Source: Streptomyces composti
Lineage (GTDB): Bacteria > Actinomycetota > Actinomycetes > Streptomycetales > Streptomycetaceae
Direction: 5' to 3'
DNA: 64,000 nucleotides
Assembly: GCF_012034205.1 (NCBI RefSeq)
Contig: NZ_JAATEM010000005.1
Location: forward strand, 1 to 64,000
In this document: positions 15,911 to 25,288 of the stretch, in pieces
Numbering within the stretch: the stretch's first letter is position 1
Layout of the letters: each line of letters starts with the position of its first letter
The notes under the pieces: generated by a model
What the model saw: only the letters and a program-made list of their open reading frames with translations
Database searches by the model: none
Told to the model about the DNA's origin: nothing
Translations under genes and position numbers: made by a program

Positions 15911-17875
15911 ATGAGTGCCGTCCCCGGACTGGACCTGGAGCGTTTCGCCGCCGGGCAGATCCCCGAGAGGGTGGACATCGACGCGCCGCTGCCGCCGGTG
16001 CGGCTGCGCGGGCGGCTGGAGCGCAGCGGTGACTTCAGCCGGCTGTCGGGCGTGCTGAGCGCCTCGCTGCCGGTGGCCACGGCCACCGCGTTCGGGGAGG
16101 CGCGGCTCAAGGGACAGGGCAGCCCGTCGTTCCTGGTGCTGCTCGGCGCGACGTTTCCCGAGCCGGGCCTGCAGATCGGTTTCGGTTTCGCGCTGAGCGG
16201 CGTCGGCGGGGTCGTCGGTGTCAACCGGCGGGTCGACCGGGAGGCGCTGATCGCCGCGATCGCGGACGGCACGGCGGGCGAGCTGCTGTTCCCGCCGGAC
16301 CCGGTCCGGGCGGCGCAGCGGGTGCTGCCCCGGTTGCCGGCGCTGTTCCCGGTCGCCCGGGGGCGGCTCGTGGTCGGCCCGATGTTCAAGCTGTCCTGGG
16401 GCGCGCGGATGGTGTCCCTGTCGGCGGCGGTGGTCGCCGAACTGCCCGACCCGGTACGGCTGTCCGTGCTCGGGGTGCTGCGGGTGGCCGTGCCGGACCC
16501 GGCGGTGCCGCTGATCGAGCTCAACGCCAGGTTCGCCGGCCAGTACGACAGTGCCGAGCCGAGCGCGTTCCTGATGGCGAGCCTGAACGGGTCGCACATG
16601 GCGGGCATCCCGCTGAACGGGGACGTGCTGGTGCTGAGCCGGGGCGGCCGGGACGCGACCTTCGTGCTGAGCGCGGGCGGATTCCATCCGGCGTACGCCG
16701 TGCCGCGGGGTGTGCCGCAGTTGCGCCGGCTGAGCATGAACCTCTCACCGGTGCCGTGGATCCAGATGCGCTGCGAGGCCTACTTCGCGATCACCAGCAA
16801 CACCGTGCAGTTCGGTGCGCAGCTGTTCCTGGTCGCGGAGATCGCGGGGTGCGGACTGCGCGGCCAGTTCGGCCTGGACGTGCTGGTGCACTTCGAGCCG
16901 GAGCTGAGGTTCACGGCCGCGATACGGGGCTCGCTGGCGGTGCGGGTGCTCGGCCGGACCCTGATGGGGATCGGGTTCTCACTGACGCTGGAGGGTCCCG
17001 CGCCCTGGCACGCCGTGGGCCGCGGCAGCATCGACCTGTTCCTGTTCGAGGCGTCGTTCGACTTCGAGGAGACCTGGGGCAGCCGTCCGCCGCCGCTGCC
17101 TGCCGCGCCCGCCGACCTGGAGGGCGAGCTGCGCAGGGCGTTCCGGCAGCAGAGCGCCTGGACGGTGCTGCCGCCGGGCGACACGCGCTCCCCGGTGCGG
17201 CTGTCACCGGCGGCGAACCGGCTGCTGGCGTCCGGCGGCCGTGTCCACCCGCACGGCCGGCTGGTGGCCCGGCAGAAGGTGCTGCCGTTCGGTGTGGACG
17301 TGCAGCGGTTCGGACGCACCCCGGTGGAGCCGGCCCAGCACTGGGACATCGCCGTCGCCCAGCTCGGGGAGGACGCGGCGAAGGGCGGCAACACCGTCGA
17401 CTCGTTCGCTCCCGGCCTGTTCCGCTCGCTGAGCGAGGAGGAGCAGCTCAGCAGTCCCGCGTTCGAGGACTTCCGCTCGGGCGTGCGGTTCGTCACCGAC
17501 ACCGGGGTGCCCGACGACAACATGTTCGTCACCGCGACGCTGGCCTGGGAGACCCAGGTGGTCGAGGAGGGGCGCCTGAAGGTGCTGCGGCGGACGGCCC
17601 GGCTGCTGGAGCTGATCGATGTCGAGCTGGTCGCGCTGGCGCCGTCCGTGCTCAGCCGGCAGTGGTGGCAGCCGCGGCGGCAGCCGATGAAGGTCACCGA
17701 GCGGCCGCACCTGGCGATCATGTCGACCTGGTCGATGACCCCCGTCCCGCCCGAGGAGGCCGGTCTCACCCCGGCGGGCGAGGCGGCCGGCGCTCCGGTG
17801 GACGCCGAACTGCGGCTGCAGACGGGCTCCCGCAGGGGCCTGAGGGCCGTGGAGAGCTGGGAGGTGCAGGGCTGA
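15911..17875 (+). CDS. DUF6603-like protein, beta-rich, unknown function
   Basis: 654 aa. The body matches what I know of DUF6603 proteins: GVGGVVGVNRRVDREALIAAIADGT...LLFPPDP, ARGRLVVGPMFKLSWG, VAELPDPVRLSVLGVLRVAVPD, VLSAGGFHPAYAVPRGVPQLRRLSMNL, ITSNTVQFGAQL and APWHAVGRGSIDLFLFEASFDFEETWG. Alternating hydrophobic residues through 20-390 suggest an extended beta structure, possibly a groove or tube. The region after about 395 differs from that fold and includes a Trp-rich RQWWQPRRQ. No signal peptide or membrane helix is seen. The stop overlaps the next start by one base (TGATG), implying translational coupling and a fixed ratio with its neighbour. Confidence 0.8.
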   Translation: MSAVPGLDLERFAAGQIPERVDIDAPLPPVRLRGRLERSGDFSRLSGVLSASLPVATATAFGEARLKGQGSPSFLVLLGATFPEPGLQIGFGFALSGVGGVVGVNRRVDREALIAAIADGTAGELLFPPDPVRAAQRVLPRLPALFPVARGRLVVGPMFKLSWGARMVSLSAAVVAELPDPVRLSVLGVLRVAVPDPAVPLIELNARFAGQYDSAEPSAFLMASLNGSHMAGIPLNGDVLVLSRGGRDATFVLSAGGFHPAYAVPRGVPQLRRLSMNLSPVPWIQMRCEAYFAITSNTVQFGAQLFLVAEIAGCGLRGQFGLDVLVHFEPELRFTAAIRGSLAVRVLGRTLMGIGFSLTLEGPAPWHAVGRGSIDLFLFEASFDFEETWGSRPPPLPAAPADLEGELRRAFRQQSAWTVLPPGDTRSPVRLSPAANRLLASGGRVHPHGRLVARQKVLPFGVDVQRFGRTPVEPAQHWDIAVAQLGEDAAKGGNTVDSFAPGLFRSLSEEEQLSSPAFEDFRSGVRFVTDTGVPDDNMFVTATLAWETQVVEEGRLKVLRRTARLLELIDVELVALAPSVLSRQWWQPRRQPMKVTERPHLAIMSTWSMTPVPPEEAGLTPAGEAAGAPVDAELRLQTGSRRGLRAVESWEVQG

Positions 17876-20772
17876 TGGCGCAGGAGCTGCAGTTCGCCCC
17901 GTACATGCAGAGCTCGATCGGTGCCGCGGTCGCCTCCACCGCGCCCCATCTGCTGCCCACGCTCAGCCCGCGTCTGGTCCTGTCCGGTCCGGGTGGCCGG
18001 CAGGTGCCGATGGATCCGCCCGAGACCGGGTTGCAGATGCTGGGGCCGGAGGGCGTCATCGGTATCGATCCGCGGCACATCCTGCGCATGGAGCCGGCGC
18101 CCGGCAGCACCGGCACCGAGCCGAACTACCTCGCCTGCATCGAGTTCGACGCGCCGGAGCTGCCGTGGCTGTTCACTCCGGCCCGCGCCGATCGTGGCCG
18201 GTTGCGCCCCTGGCTCGCCCTCGTCGTTCTCGAGCGGGCGGAGCACCAGGTGCAGCCGGGCCGGCCGCTGCCGTTCGTCGACGTGGACCCGGTCCGCCTG
18301 CCGGACCCGGCCTCGTCCTGGGCGTGGGCCCATGTGCAGCGGCCGGCGGGGCGCACCGGCCCGCTGATCTCCCGTCTGCTGTGCCCGAGGAGGCTGGCGG
18401 AGAGCACCGCCTACGTCGCGTGTCTGGTGCCGGCCTTCGAAGGCGGGCGGGTGGCCGGGCTGACCGACGGCGGGCAGATCGTGGACGCACGCGGCGACGC
18501 CTGGTCGGTGGGCGGCGGCGTGGTACGGCTGCCGGTGTACCACCACTGGGAGTTCACCACCGGCACAGCGGGCGATTTCGAGCAGCTGGCCAGTGCCGTG
18601 GTGCCGCTGAGGACGGAGGAGGTCGCGGCGCTGGGCGGTGTCACCGTCGACGTGACCGAGCCGTGGCGCAACGGCGAACCGCTGCGCACCTCGGACGGCT
18701 CGGCCGGGCGGCAGACGATCGTCGTCCAGGGTGTGCTGTCGCTGCACGCCCCGCCCGCGGACACCGTGGACCCCGCGGCGGTGCAGGACTTCATGAGCCG
18801 GGTCGCCGCGCAGATCGACCGCGGCGCTCAGGACGACGTGACCCTGCCCCTGTACGGCGGGCACCACCTGGTGAAGCGGACGATCGACCCGTCCGAGTCC
18901 GGCTGGCCCGCCGACCTCAACCTGTGGCCGGAGCGCCGGATCCCGGCCGCGCTGGGAGCCGATTGGGTGCGCGAGAACCAGGAGTTCTTGATGGCCCGCG
19001 CCTGGGAGCAGGTGGAATCGGTGCGGGAGGCCAACCGCCTGCGGGCACGGGCGGCCTTCTGCAGCGAGGTGGCCTCCTCGGTGCACCGCCGCGACGTCGG
19101 CACGCTGTCGCCGGCCGAGCTGGTGCGGCTCGCGGGCGGTGCCGCCGACCGGATCAGGACGAGCAGCGGTCTGCCGCTGCGCACCGAGATCGCGGTGAGC
19201 CCGGCCCCGACGGCACTGGCCGAACCGGCCCTGCACCGGCGGGTGCTGCGCTCCCGGGGTCCGGTCGCCCGGCGGACGGGGGCGCGGCCCGGCACCTATG
19301 TGGCGCGGTCGCTGCGCGGTGAGCTGGTTCCGCCCGTGCCCACGCCGCTGCTCACCGCACCGGAGGCCACCGAGCAGCCGGCCGGTGAGGACGGCGACGA
19401 CCTGGCCGCCCGGGTGGGGTCCGCGCTGCGCGGCGACGACGCCAGGCGGGCGGGACGGCTGCTGCGCGTGCTGTCGGCCGTGGCCCTGTCCGCGGAGGCG
19501 AACGGCTTCGCGGACCAGGCGCGCACGCTGACCTCGGTGGTGGCCGGCCCGGTGCTGCGGATGGCGGCCGGTCAGGACGGGGAGCCGGCGGACGGCGCGG
19601 CGGAGGAGGCGATGCCGGCGGCCCGTCTGCTCACCCTGGAGCGGGCCTTCACCGCCGCCCGTGTCGCACCGCTGACCGGGGAACTCGCCCGGCGGTTCGG
19701 GGAGATGGCGCAGGGCGGCGTCCTGACCGTGCCGGCGCTGCACCGGGTGCTGCCCCAGGAGTCGGTGGCGGACGATCCCGGCGGTCATCTTCTGGAACTG
19801 GGGGTGCCCGTGGACCAGGCGGCGCTGGGCGAACGGCTGGCGGCCGCGCTCGAACCGGGCCCGCTGCTCGCGGCGCGGCTGAGCCACCTGGCGGAGCCGG
19901 AACCCGGCTTCGTGGCGGCCGAGACCCCGGCACCGACCGACCCGGTGATGGCGGGCCCGGCGTTCCCCGCGCCGCTCGCCCTCGCCCTCAAGGATCGCCG
20001 GCCCGACTGGTTCCTGCCCGGCTCGGCCACCATCCCGGACAACCGTGCCGTGCTGCTCAAGGCCAACGCGGAGTTCATCGCCGCGTTCATGGTGGGCGTC
20101 AACGACGAGTTCAACCGGGAGATGCGCTGGCGGGAGTACCCCACCGATCTCAGGGGCACGTCGTTCACACAGTTCTGGCCGCGCACCGACGGTGTGGCCG
20201 ACACTCCGCCCATTCACACCTGGACACCCGACGGGGCGCTCGGCTCCCATCTGGCGGCCGGGGCGGGCGGCCTCGACGTACTGCTGATCCGGGGGCCGCT
20301 GGTACGGCGCTACCCCGACCTGACCGTGGCCGCGCTGCCGCCCGAGGCACGGCATCAGCCGGACCTCGCCGAGGGCACGTGGAAGCGGCCCGTGATGGTG
20401 CTCGGCCTCGACGAGCAGACCGCCGCCTACGCCTTCGAGCTGCCCGAGAGCGACGTGCACGACTGGTGGTTCGTGCTCGCCGAGAACTCCCAGCGGGTGC
20501 GGTTCGGCTTCGACACCCCCGAGACCCGGGCCGCGCAGGCCGAGGAGGGGACCTTCGTGGAGCAGCCGGCGCCGCCGTGGAGCGACCTGGACTGGAGTGC
20601 CGTGGACGCGGGCCGCGGCTTCGCCGAGATCGACGGGCGTGTCCTTCCCGCGGCCGGGACGCCCGCACCGATGATCGCCGGGCAGTGGAACGCGGCCGAG
20701 GTGGCGAACATGGCCCTGCAGCGGCCGTTCCGCGTCGTCCGCTCCGCCCGCAGTCTGATCGGAGACCCCTGA
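17875..20772 (+). CDS. Large conserved protein of unknown function (965 aa)
   Basis: 965 aa, no signal peptide or membrane segment. The N-terminal 250 residues look like a structural domain: VVGIDPRH-type VIGIDPRHILRMEP, NYLACIEFDAPELPWLFTP, RLRPWLALVVLE, SSWAWAHVQ, SRLLCPRRLAESTAYVACLVPAFEGGR and LPVYHHWEFTTGTAGDFEQL. A helical middle and a C-terminal region (RLLTLERAFTAARVAPL, FMVGVNDEFNREMRWREYPTDLRGTSFTQFW, DWWFVLAENSQRVRFGFD) follow. I recall similar proteins annotated as hypothetical in other bacteria, beside relatives of its neighbours, but no function. It starts within the stop of the DUF6603-like gene, and the next gene begins 1 nt after its stop. Confidence 0.85.
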   Translation: MAQELQFAPYMQSSIGAAVASTAPHLLPTLSPRLVLSGPGGRQVPMDPPETGLQMLGPEGVIGIDPRHILRMEPAPGSTGTEPNYLACIEFDAPELPWLFTPARADRGRLRPWLALVVLERAEHQVQPGRPLPFVDVDPVRLPDPASSWAWAHVQRPAGRTGPLISRLLCPRRLAESTAYVACLVPAFEGGRVAGLTDGGQIVDARGDAWSVGGGVVRLPVYHHWEFTTGTAGDFEQLASAVVPLRTEEVAALGGVTVDVTEPWRNGEPLRTSDGSAGRQTIVVQGVLSLHAPPADTVDPAAVQDFMSRVAAQIDRGAQDDVTLPLYGGHHLVKRTIDPSESGWPADLNLWPERRIPAALGADWVRENQEFLMARAWEQVESVREANRLRARAAFCSEVASSVHRRDVGTLSPAELVRLAGGAADRIRTSSGLPLRTEIAVSPAPTALAEPALHRRVLRSRGPVARRTGARPGTYVARSLRGELVPPVPTPLLTAPEATEQPAGEDGDDLAARVGSALRGDDARRAGRLLRVLSAVALSAEANGFADQARTLTSVVAGPVLRMAAGQDGEPADGAAEEAMPAARLLTLERAFTAARVAPLTGELARRFGEMAQGGVLTVPALHRVLPQESVADDPGGHLLELGVPVDQAALGERLAAALEPGPLLAARLSHLAEPEPGFVAAETPAPTDPVMAGPAFPAPLALALKDRRPDWFLPGSATIPDNRAVLLKANAEFIAAFMVGVNDEFNREMRWREYPTDLRGTSFTQFWPRTDGVADTPPIHTWTPDGALGSHLAAGAGGLDVLLIRGPLVRRYPDLTVAALPPEARHQPDLAEGTWKRPVMVLGLDEQTAAYAFELPESDVHDWWFVLAENSQRVRFGFDTPETRAAQAEEGTFVEQPAPPWSDLDWSAVDAGRGFAEIDGRVLPAAGTPAPMIAGQWNAAEVANMALQRPFRVVRSARSLIGDP

Positions 20773-20773
20773 C

Positions 20774-23700
20774 GTGGACACCCGTATCGCGCAGGCGCAC
20801 CGGGACGTCGCCGACGCCCGGATCGCACTGAACTGGTCCAGGGCCGGTCTCGCCGGGCTGGAGAAGCGTGTCCTGGCCGAGCCGCCCGGCCCGGACCTGC
20901 AGCAGGAGATGCTCGACCAGCGTCAGGAGGCCGACGCGGCCGAGACCCGGCTGCAGCAGGCCAGGGAGGTCTACCGCGAGGTCGCAGGCGAGGCTCCCCC
21001 GCTGTGGCCGGACGGCCCCACGGACCCGGTGCTGCTGCTGCCGCTCCGCCTGGAGACCGTCTTCCGGACCGCCGAGCGGCCGGAGCTGTGGATCCGCGCC
21101 TACCCGGACGAGATCCATGTCGACTCCCACGAGAGAGGCCTCACCGCCGCCGAACGCGCCGCCACCGAGGCCTACTGGAGGACCGTCTGGGCCGCCGGAG
21201 GCGATCAGGACCGTCTGACCGCCGCGTGGAACGGGCTGGTGACGATGATCGGCCCGGGGCGGGCGACCTGGGCGACGAAGGCGTACCGCCCGCAGGGCGA
21301 ACCGCCGCGGACCCCGGCGCCCGACGGTGCCGAGCCGCCCGGCCCCGGGCCGTTCACCGCGGAGCCGGAGGCACGCGAGAGCGCCTGGACCCGTGCGGCC
21401 CGCACCTGCGTCCTCCCCGACCGGCTGGTGTTCTCCGGCTATCAGGTCACCGGCGACGGACAGATCGGGCTCGTGTGGCGGCAGGAGGGCGAGCCCGTCC
21501 CCGCCGCGCTGGATGTCGGTCTGGCCCCCTCAGCCACCGAACCGCCGCTGTGGCTCACCGATTTCGACGAGGCCGTCAAGGTGGGCATGGGCGTGCGGGT
21601 GCCCCTGACCGACACCCTTCCGCAGCGGTTCGACCTGATCACGGTCGCCGGCGTCCGGTCAGGCCCGGCGCAGGACACGGCGAACCTGGTGGGCACCCTG
21701 CTGGAGGCCCACCGCTGCACCGACGGGCTGAGCGTGCTGCCGGCCGGCACCGCCACCAACAACACCGCGCAGCAGCGGTCCGCCTGGCACTCCCGGAGTC
21801 CCCAGGCGGCCCCCGAGCGGCTCGCCGCACAGCGGGCCGCGTTCCGGCCCGGCAGCCCCCAGGCGGCGGCCCGCATCGCCCATGCCCTCGGCCCGGCCGC
21901 CGGAGAGGTGCTCAAGGACGTCCCCGACGGCCTGGCCGAGGACGATCACGAGCTGCTGCTGCATCTGCGGGCCGCCCTCGGCGCCCTGGCCGCCGCCTCC
22001 TCCAACTGGCGCCCCGTGGACCCCGAGGGCGAGCCGACGCCCCTGCCGGATCTGCTGTTCCTGGTCTCCCACTACGTCGGCCATGTGAACGGACGCGGCC
22101 CGCTGCCCAGCCTGCGCGTGGGCCGCCAGCCCTACGGCGTGCTGCCCGTCACCTCGCTGGACCTGTGGCACGGCACCGAGGTCGACCTGCGGATCCTGAA
22201 CCACATCTCGGGCTTCCGCACCTTCGTCGAGTCCCAGGGCTGGCGCGCCCCGAGCGTCGCCGCGGGCGGCGACCCCGACGCCGTGATCAACGATCTGCTG
22301 CACCGGCTGCCGGCCTCCCGCCGTCTGAGGTACCTCCGCCAGACGCCCAACACCCCGCCCTTCGCCCCGCCTCCCGACACGCCGACCGGCTCGATCCCGC
22401 ACCGCAGCGGCTTCGCCTGGGCCGAGCCGCCCGGCCTGGAGGAGGTGCCGCCGGCCCCGCCCGAGGAGTTCTTCGCCGCGCAGGAGACCAGCACGGAACT
22501 GCGCGAACTGGTGGGCCGGGCGCCGCTGCGGGGGATCTGGGACTGGTGGCGGGAGACCGCCCCGCTGCTGGCCGGCGGGCACGAGATGACACCGGAGCGC
22601 ACGGAACGGCTGCGCGCCTTCGAGGTGGTGATCAACGGAGCGGCCACCGGCAAGCTCGGTCTCTTCTACCACGTCGCCATGACGGTGCTGCGGATGCACC
22701 GGGAGGCGCTGCGGCTGCAACTGGAGAGCGAGAGCAGGCGGGTGGAGCCGGGGGTGCGCCTGGTCGACGGCCGGCTCACGGCCGAGGCCGGCTTCGCCCC
22801 GGACGCCTACGACTGGATCTGCCTGGCCCTCGGCGAGCTGGCCGAGGCGGAGGACCGGTCGGGCGGAGACCTCGCCCGTGTGGAGCGACTGCTGTGCGAG
22901 GTGCTCGACACGCAGACGCACCGGCTCGACGCGTGGATGACCTCGGTGGCCTCGGCGAGGCTGGACCGGCTGCGCAAGGACAGCCCGGCGGGCACGCACA
23001 TCGGGGCGTACGGGTGGGTCACCGGCGTCGGGCCGCGTGAACAGGAGCCGGCGGTCGGGCAGGACACGGGCGGCACCGGGGAGGGGGACGCGGGCGGCGA
23101 GGTCACGGACGGGGACACGACCGACGGGGCGGGCGAGAACACGGAGGCGGACGCGGCGGACGACGCCGGGGAGGGTGACGGAACGGACACCGAAGGCAGC
23201 TTCGAGCCCTCCGGGATCCGCGACGGTTATCTCGTCGCCCCCTCCATGCACCACGCCACCACACTCGCCGTGCTGCGCTCGGGCTGGCTCAGCCACGCCG
23301 ACCGTCAGGCCTTCGGCATCAACCTCTCCTCCGGCCGGGTGCGCCGGGCCCTGGCCACCATCGACGGCGTCCGCTCGGGCCAGTCCCTGCGCGCCCTCCT
23401 CGGCTACCGTCTCGAACGCGCCCTGCACGACGCCCAGCTGGACACGCTGATCCGCCCGCTGCGGCTCGTCTTTCCGATGCCGGACCTGGTCGACGGCGCC
23501 ACGGAGGGCAGCGAGGCCGCCCGCACGGCGATGGCCGAACGGTCCGTGGTGGACGGTCAGGCGCTGCTCGACGACTGGCTGATCCACGGCAGGACGCTCG
23601 CGGACCTGGGCCTGGACGTCACGGGGGCCCAGCTGCCGCTGCTGGCCCAGGCCGATGTGCTCATGCGGGACCTGGAGACGACGGTCGACGCGGTCGGCGA

Positions 23701-25273
23701 CCTGCTGCTCGCGGAGAGCGTCCATCAGCTCGTCGGGGGCAACCCGGTCCGGGCGGGAGCGGCCGCGGACGGCATCGCCCGGGGTGAGGGCCTGCCCCAG
23801 GAGTTCGATGTGATCCGCACTCCCCGGGCCGCCGTGGCGGTCACGCACCACCTCGGTGCCGTCGCCCCGGCCGACGGCACCGGCGGCTGGGCCGCCGGGC
23901 GTCCGCTCGCCGCCCTGGAGCCCGGTCTGGAACGCTGGTGCCAGAGGCGTCTGGGCGACGCCTCGGCCTGGCGCTTCGACTTCGGCGATCCCGCGGCACC
24001 GGTCACGGTCGCCCTGTCCGACCTGGGGATCTGCGCCCTCGACGCCGTGCTCGGCTCCGCTCTCACCGACGACCGCACCGAGGACGTCCCGGCCCGGGAC
24101 GATCCGCTGGCCCGGCGGCTGCTGCGGCACACGGCGGCGCTCTCGGCCGGTGCCGGATCCGCCCCTCCCCAGATCACGCCGGCGTCGGCAACCCGTTTCG
24201 CCGAACTCCAGCAGCTGTGCCGTTCGTTGGGCGCGGTGCTCCGCGACGCCCGCCCGCTGACCGGCTCGGACCTGGACGACACGATGGCGGACGGGTGGGC
24301 CGGCGCCGATCTGCGGGAGCTGTGGACGCGGGTGACGACCTGGCTGAACGGTGTCGGCACCAACCTGGCCTGGCTGCGCGAGCAGGTGAAGCTGCTCCCC
24401 GACGGCGCGGATGCGCTGGTCCGGCATCTCGACGCGCTCGCCGACCACGGTGTGCACGCCGCGTACACCCTGGGGACGCCGGGCGACGAGGCGGCCCTCG
24501 AGACCCTGCGGGATCAGGCCTGTTTCGTCCTCGACCGCTTCGACGCCTCCCCCGTCGCCGCCCTGCCCGAACCGCCGCAGGACCCGGCGGCGGTGCTCGA
24601 ATGGGCGACCGCGGTCCGCACGGCCGTGGCGGGCGTGCTCGGTGAGCAGCTCCCGGTGCTGCCGGTGCTGAACCTGACCGGGACCCCGGCGGGCGACGCC
24701 CTGTCCGCCGCACGGCCCGAGGGCGCGGACGACGACGCGGTCGCCGACTGGCTGACGGAGATGGAGCGCATCCGGCCCCGGGTCCGTGCCCTCGGTGACG
24801 CGCTGGCCGCCTCCGAGGTCCTCGCCTCGGCCGCGCCGAGCGGCGTCCATGTCGCCCAAGTGCCCGCCGGGCAGCGGTGGATCGCCCGCGGACCGGTGCC
24901 CGTGCCCTCCCGCAGCGAGCCCGCGCCGCTGCACTGCGCGGTGCTCAGGACGGACGGCGCTCCCCCGGACGCGGCACGCGTGGCGGGCATGGTGGTGGAC
25001 GCGTGGAGCGAGACGGCGCCCGAACCGGTGGACGAGGAGATGGGAGCGCTGGCCTTCCACTACAACCAGCCCGACGCGCGCGCCCCGCAGGCGTGGCTGC
25101 TCGCCGTACCGCCCGATCCGTCCCGCGGCTGGTGCATGGAGGACGTGCACGCCGTGGTGGAGGAGGCGTTCGCCCTGGCCCGGATCCGCGGGATGGACCT
25201 CAACGACATCACCGAGCTGCGCGGAGTGCTGCCCGTGCAATGGGCCGAACCCCCCACCGGGGGCATTCACTAG
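20774..25273 (+). CDS. Giant conserved protein of unknown function (1499 aa)
   Basis: 1499 aa, the largest gene in the window. Residues 1-80 form a likely coiled coil (RIAQAHRDVADARIALNW, QQEMLDQRQEADAAETRLQQ). Then comes LPLRLETVF...ELWIRAYPDEIHVDSHERGLTAAE...YW, a distinctive conserved stretch. A conserved block PSLRVGRQPYGVLPVTSLDLW lies near residue 450. An acidic Gly/Asp/Thr linker (about 756-812) splits the protein; the second half starts with GYLVAPSMHHATTLAVLRSGWLSHA and continues as helical segments. No catalytic motif, signal peptide or membrane helix is visible, which favours a structural or scaffolding role. GTG start, 1 nt after the previous stop. Confidence 0.85.
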   Translation: MDTRIAQAHRDVADARIALNWSRAGLAGLEKRVLAEPPGPDLQQEMLDQRQEADAAETRLQQAREVYREVAGEAPPLWPDGPTDPVLLLPLRLETVFRTAERPELWIRAYPDEIHVDSHERGLTAAERAATEAYWRTVWAAGGDQDRLTAAWNGLVTMIGPGRATWATKAYRPQGEPPRTPAPDGAEPPGPGPFTAEPEARESAWTRAARTCVLPDRLVFSGYQVTGDGQIGLVWRQEGEPVPAALDVGLAPSATEPPLWLTDFDEAVKVGMGVRVPLTDTLPQRFDLITVAGVRSGPAQDTANLVGTLLEAHRCTDGLSVLPAGTATNNTAQQRSAWHSRSPQAAPERLAAQRAAFRPGSPQAAARIAHALGPAAGEVLKDVPDGLAEDDHELLLHLRAALGALAAASSNWRPVDPEGEPTPLPDLLFLVSHYVGHVNGRGPLPSLRVGRQPYGVLPVTSLDLWHGTEVDLRILNHISGFRTFVESQGWRAPSVAAGGDPDAVINDLLHRLPASRRLRYLRQTPNTPPFAPPPDTPTGSIPHRSGFAWAEPPGLEEVPPAPPEEFFAAQETSTELRELVGRAPLRGIWDWWRETAPLLAGGHEMTPERTERLRAFEVVINGAATGKLGLFYHVAMTVLRMHREALRLQLESESRRVEPGVRLVDGRLTAEAGFAPDAYDWICLALGELAEAEDRSGGDLARVERLLCEVLDTQTHRLDAWMTSVASARLDRLRKDSPAGTHIGAYGWVTGVGPREQEPAVGQDTGGTGEGDAGGEVTDGDTTDGAGENTEADAADDAGEGDGTDTEGSFEPSGIRDGYLVAPSMHHATTLAVLRSGWLSHADRQAFGINLSSGRVRRALATIDGVRSGQSLRALLGYRLERALHDAQLDTLIRPLRLVFPMPDLVDGATEGSEAARTAMAERSVVDGQALLDDWLIHGRTLADLGLDVTGAQLPLLAQADVLMRDLETTVDAVGDLLLAESVHQLVGGNPVRAGAAADGIARGEGLPQEFDVIRTPRAAVAVTHHLGAVAPADGTGGWAAGRPLAALEPGLERWCQRRLGDASAWRFDFGDPAAPVTVALSDLGICALDAVLGSALTDDRTEDVPARDDPLARRLLRHTAALSAGAGSAPPQITPASATRFAELQQLCRSLGAVLRDARPLTGSDLDDTMADGWAGADLRELWTRVTTWLNGVGTNLAWLREQVKLLPDGADALVRHLDALADHGVHAAYTLGTPGDEAALETLRDQACFVLDRFDASPVAALPEPPQDPAAVLEWATAVRTAVAGVLGEQLPVLPVLNLTGTPAGDALSAARPEGADDDAVADWLTEMERIRPRVRALGDALAASEVLASAAPSGVHVAQVPAGQRWIARGPVPVPSRSEPAPLHCAVLRTDGAPPDAARVAGMVVDAWSETAPEPVDEEMGALAFHYNQPDARAPQAWLLAVPPDPSRGWCMEDVHAVVEEAFALARIRGMDLNDITELRGVLPVQWAEPPTGGIH

Positions 25274-25288
25274 ATCCGGGGAGTTGTC

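Noticed and set aside
16780..20781. A 1333-aa minus-strand open frame
   Set aside because: Antisense shadow of the DUF6603-like and 965-aa genes, with low-complexity composition and no start signals.
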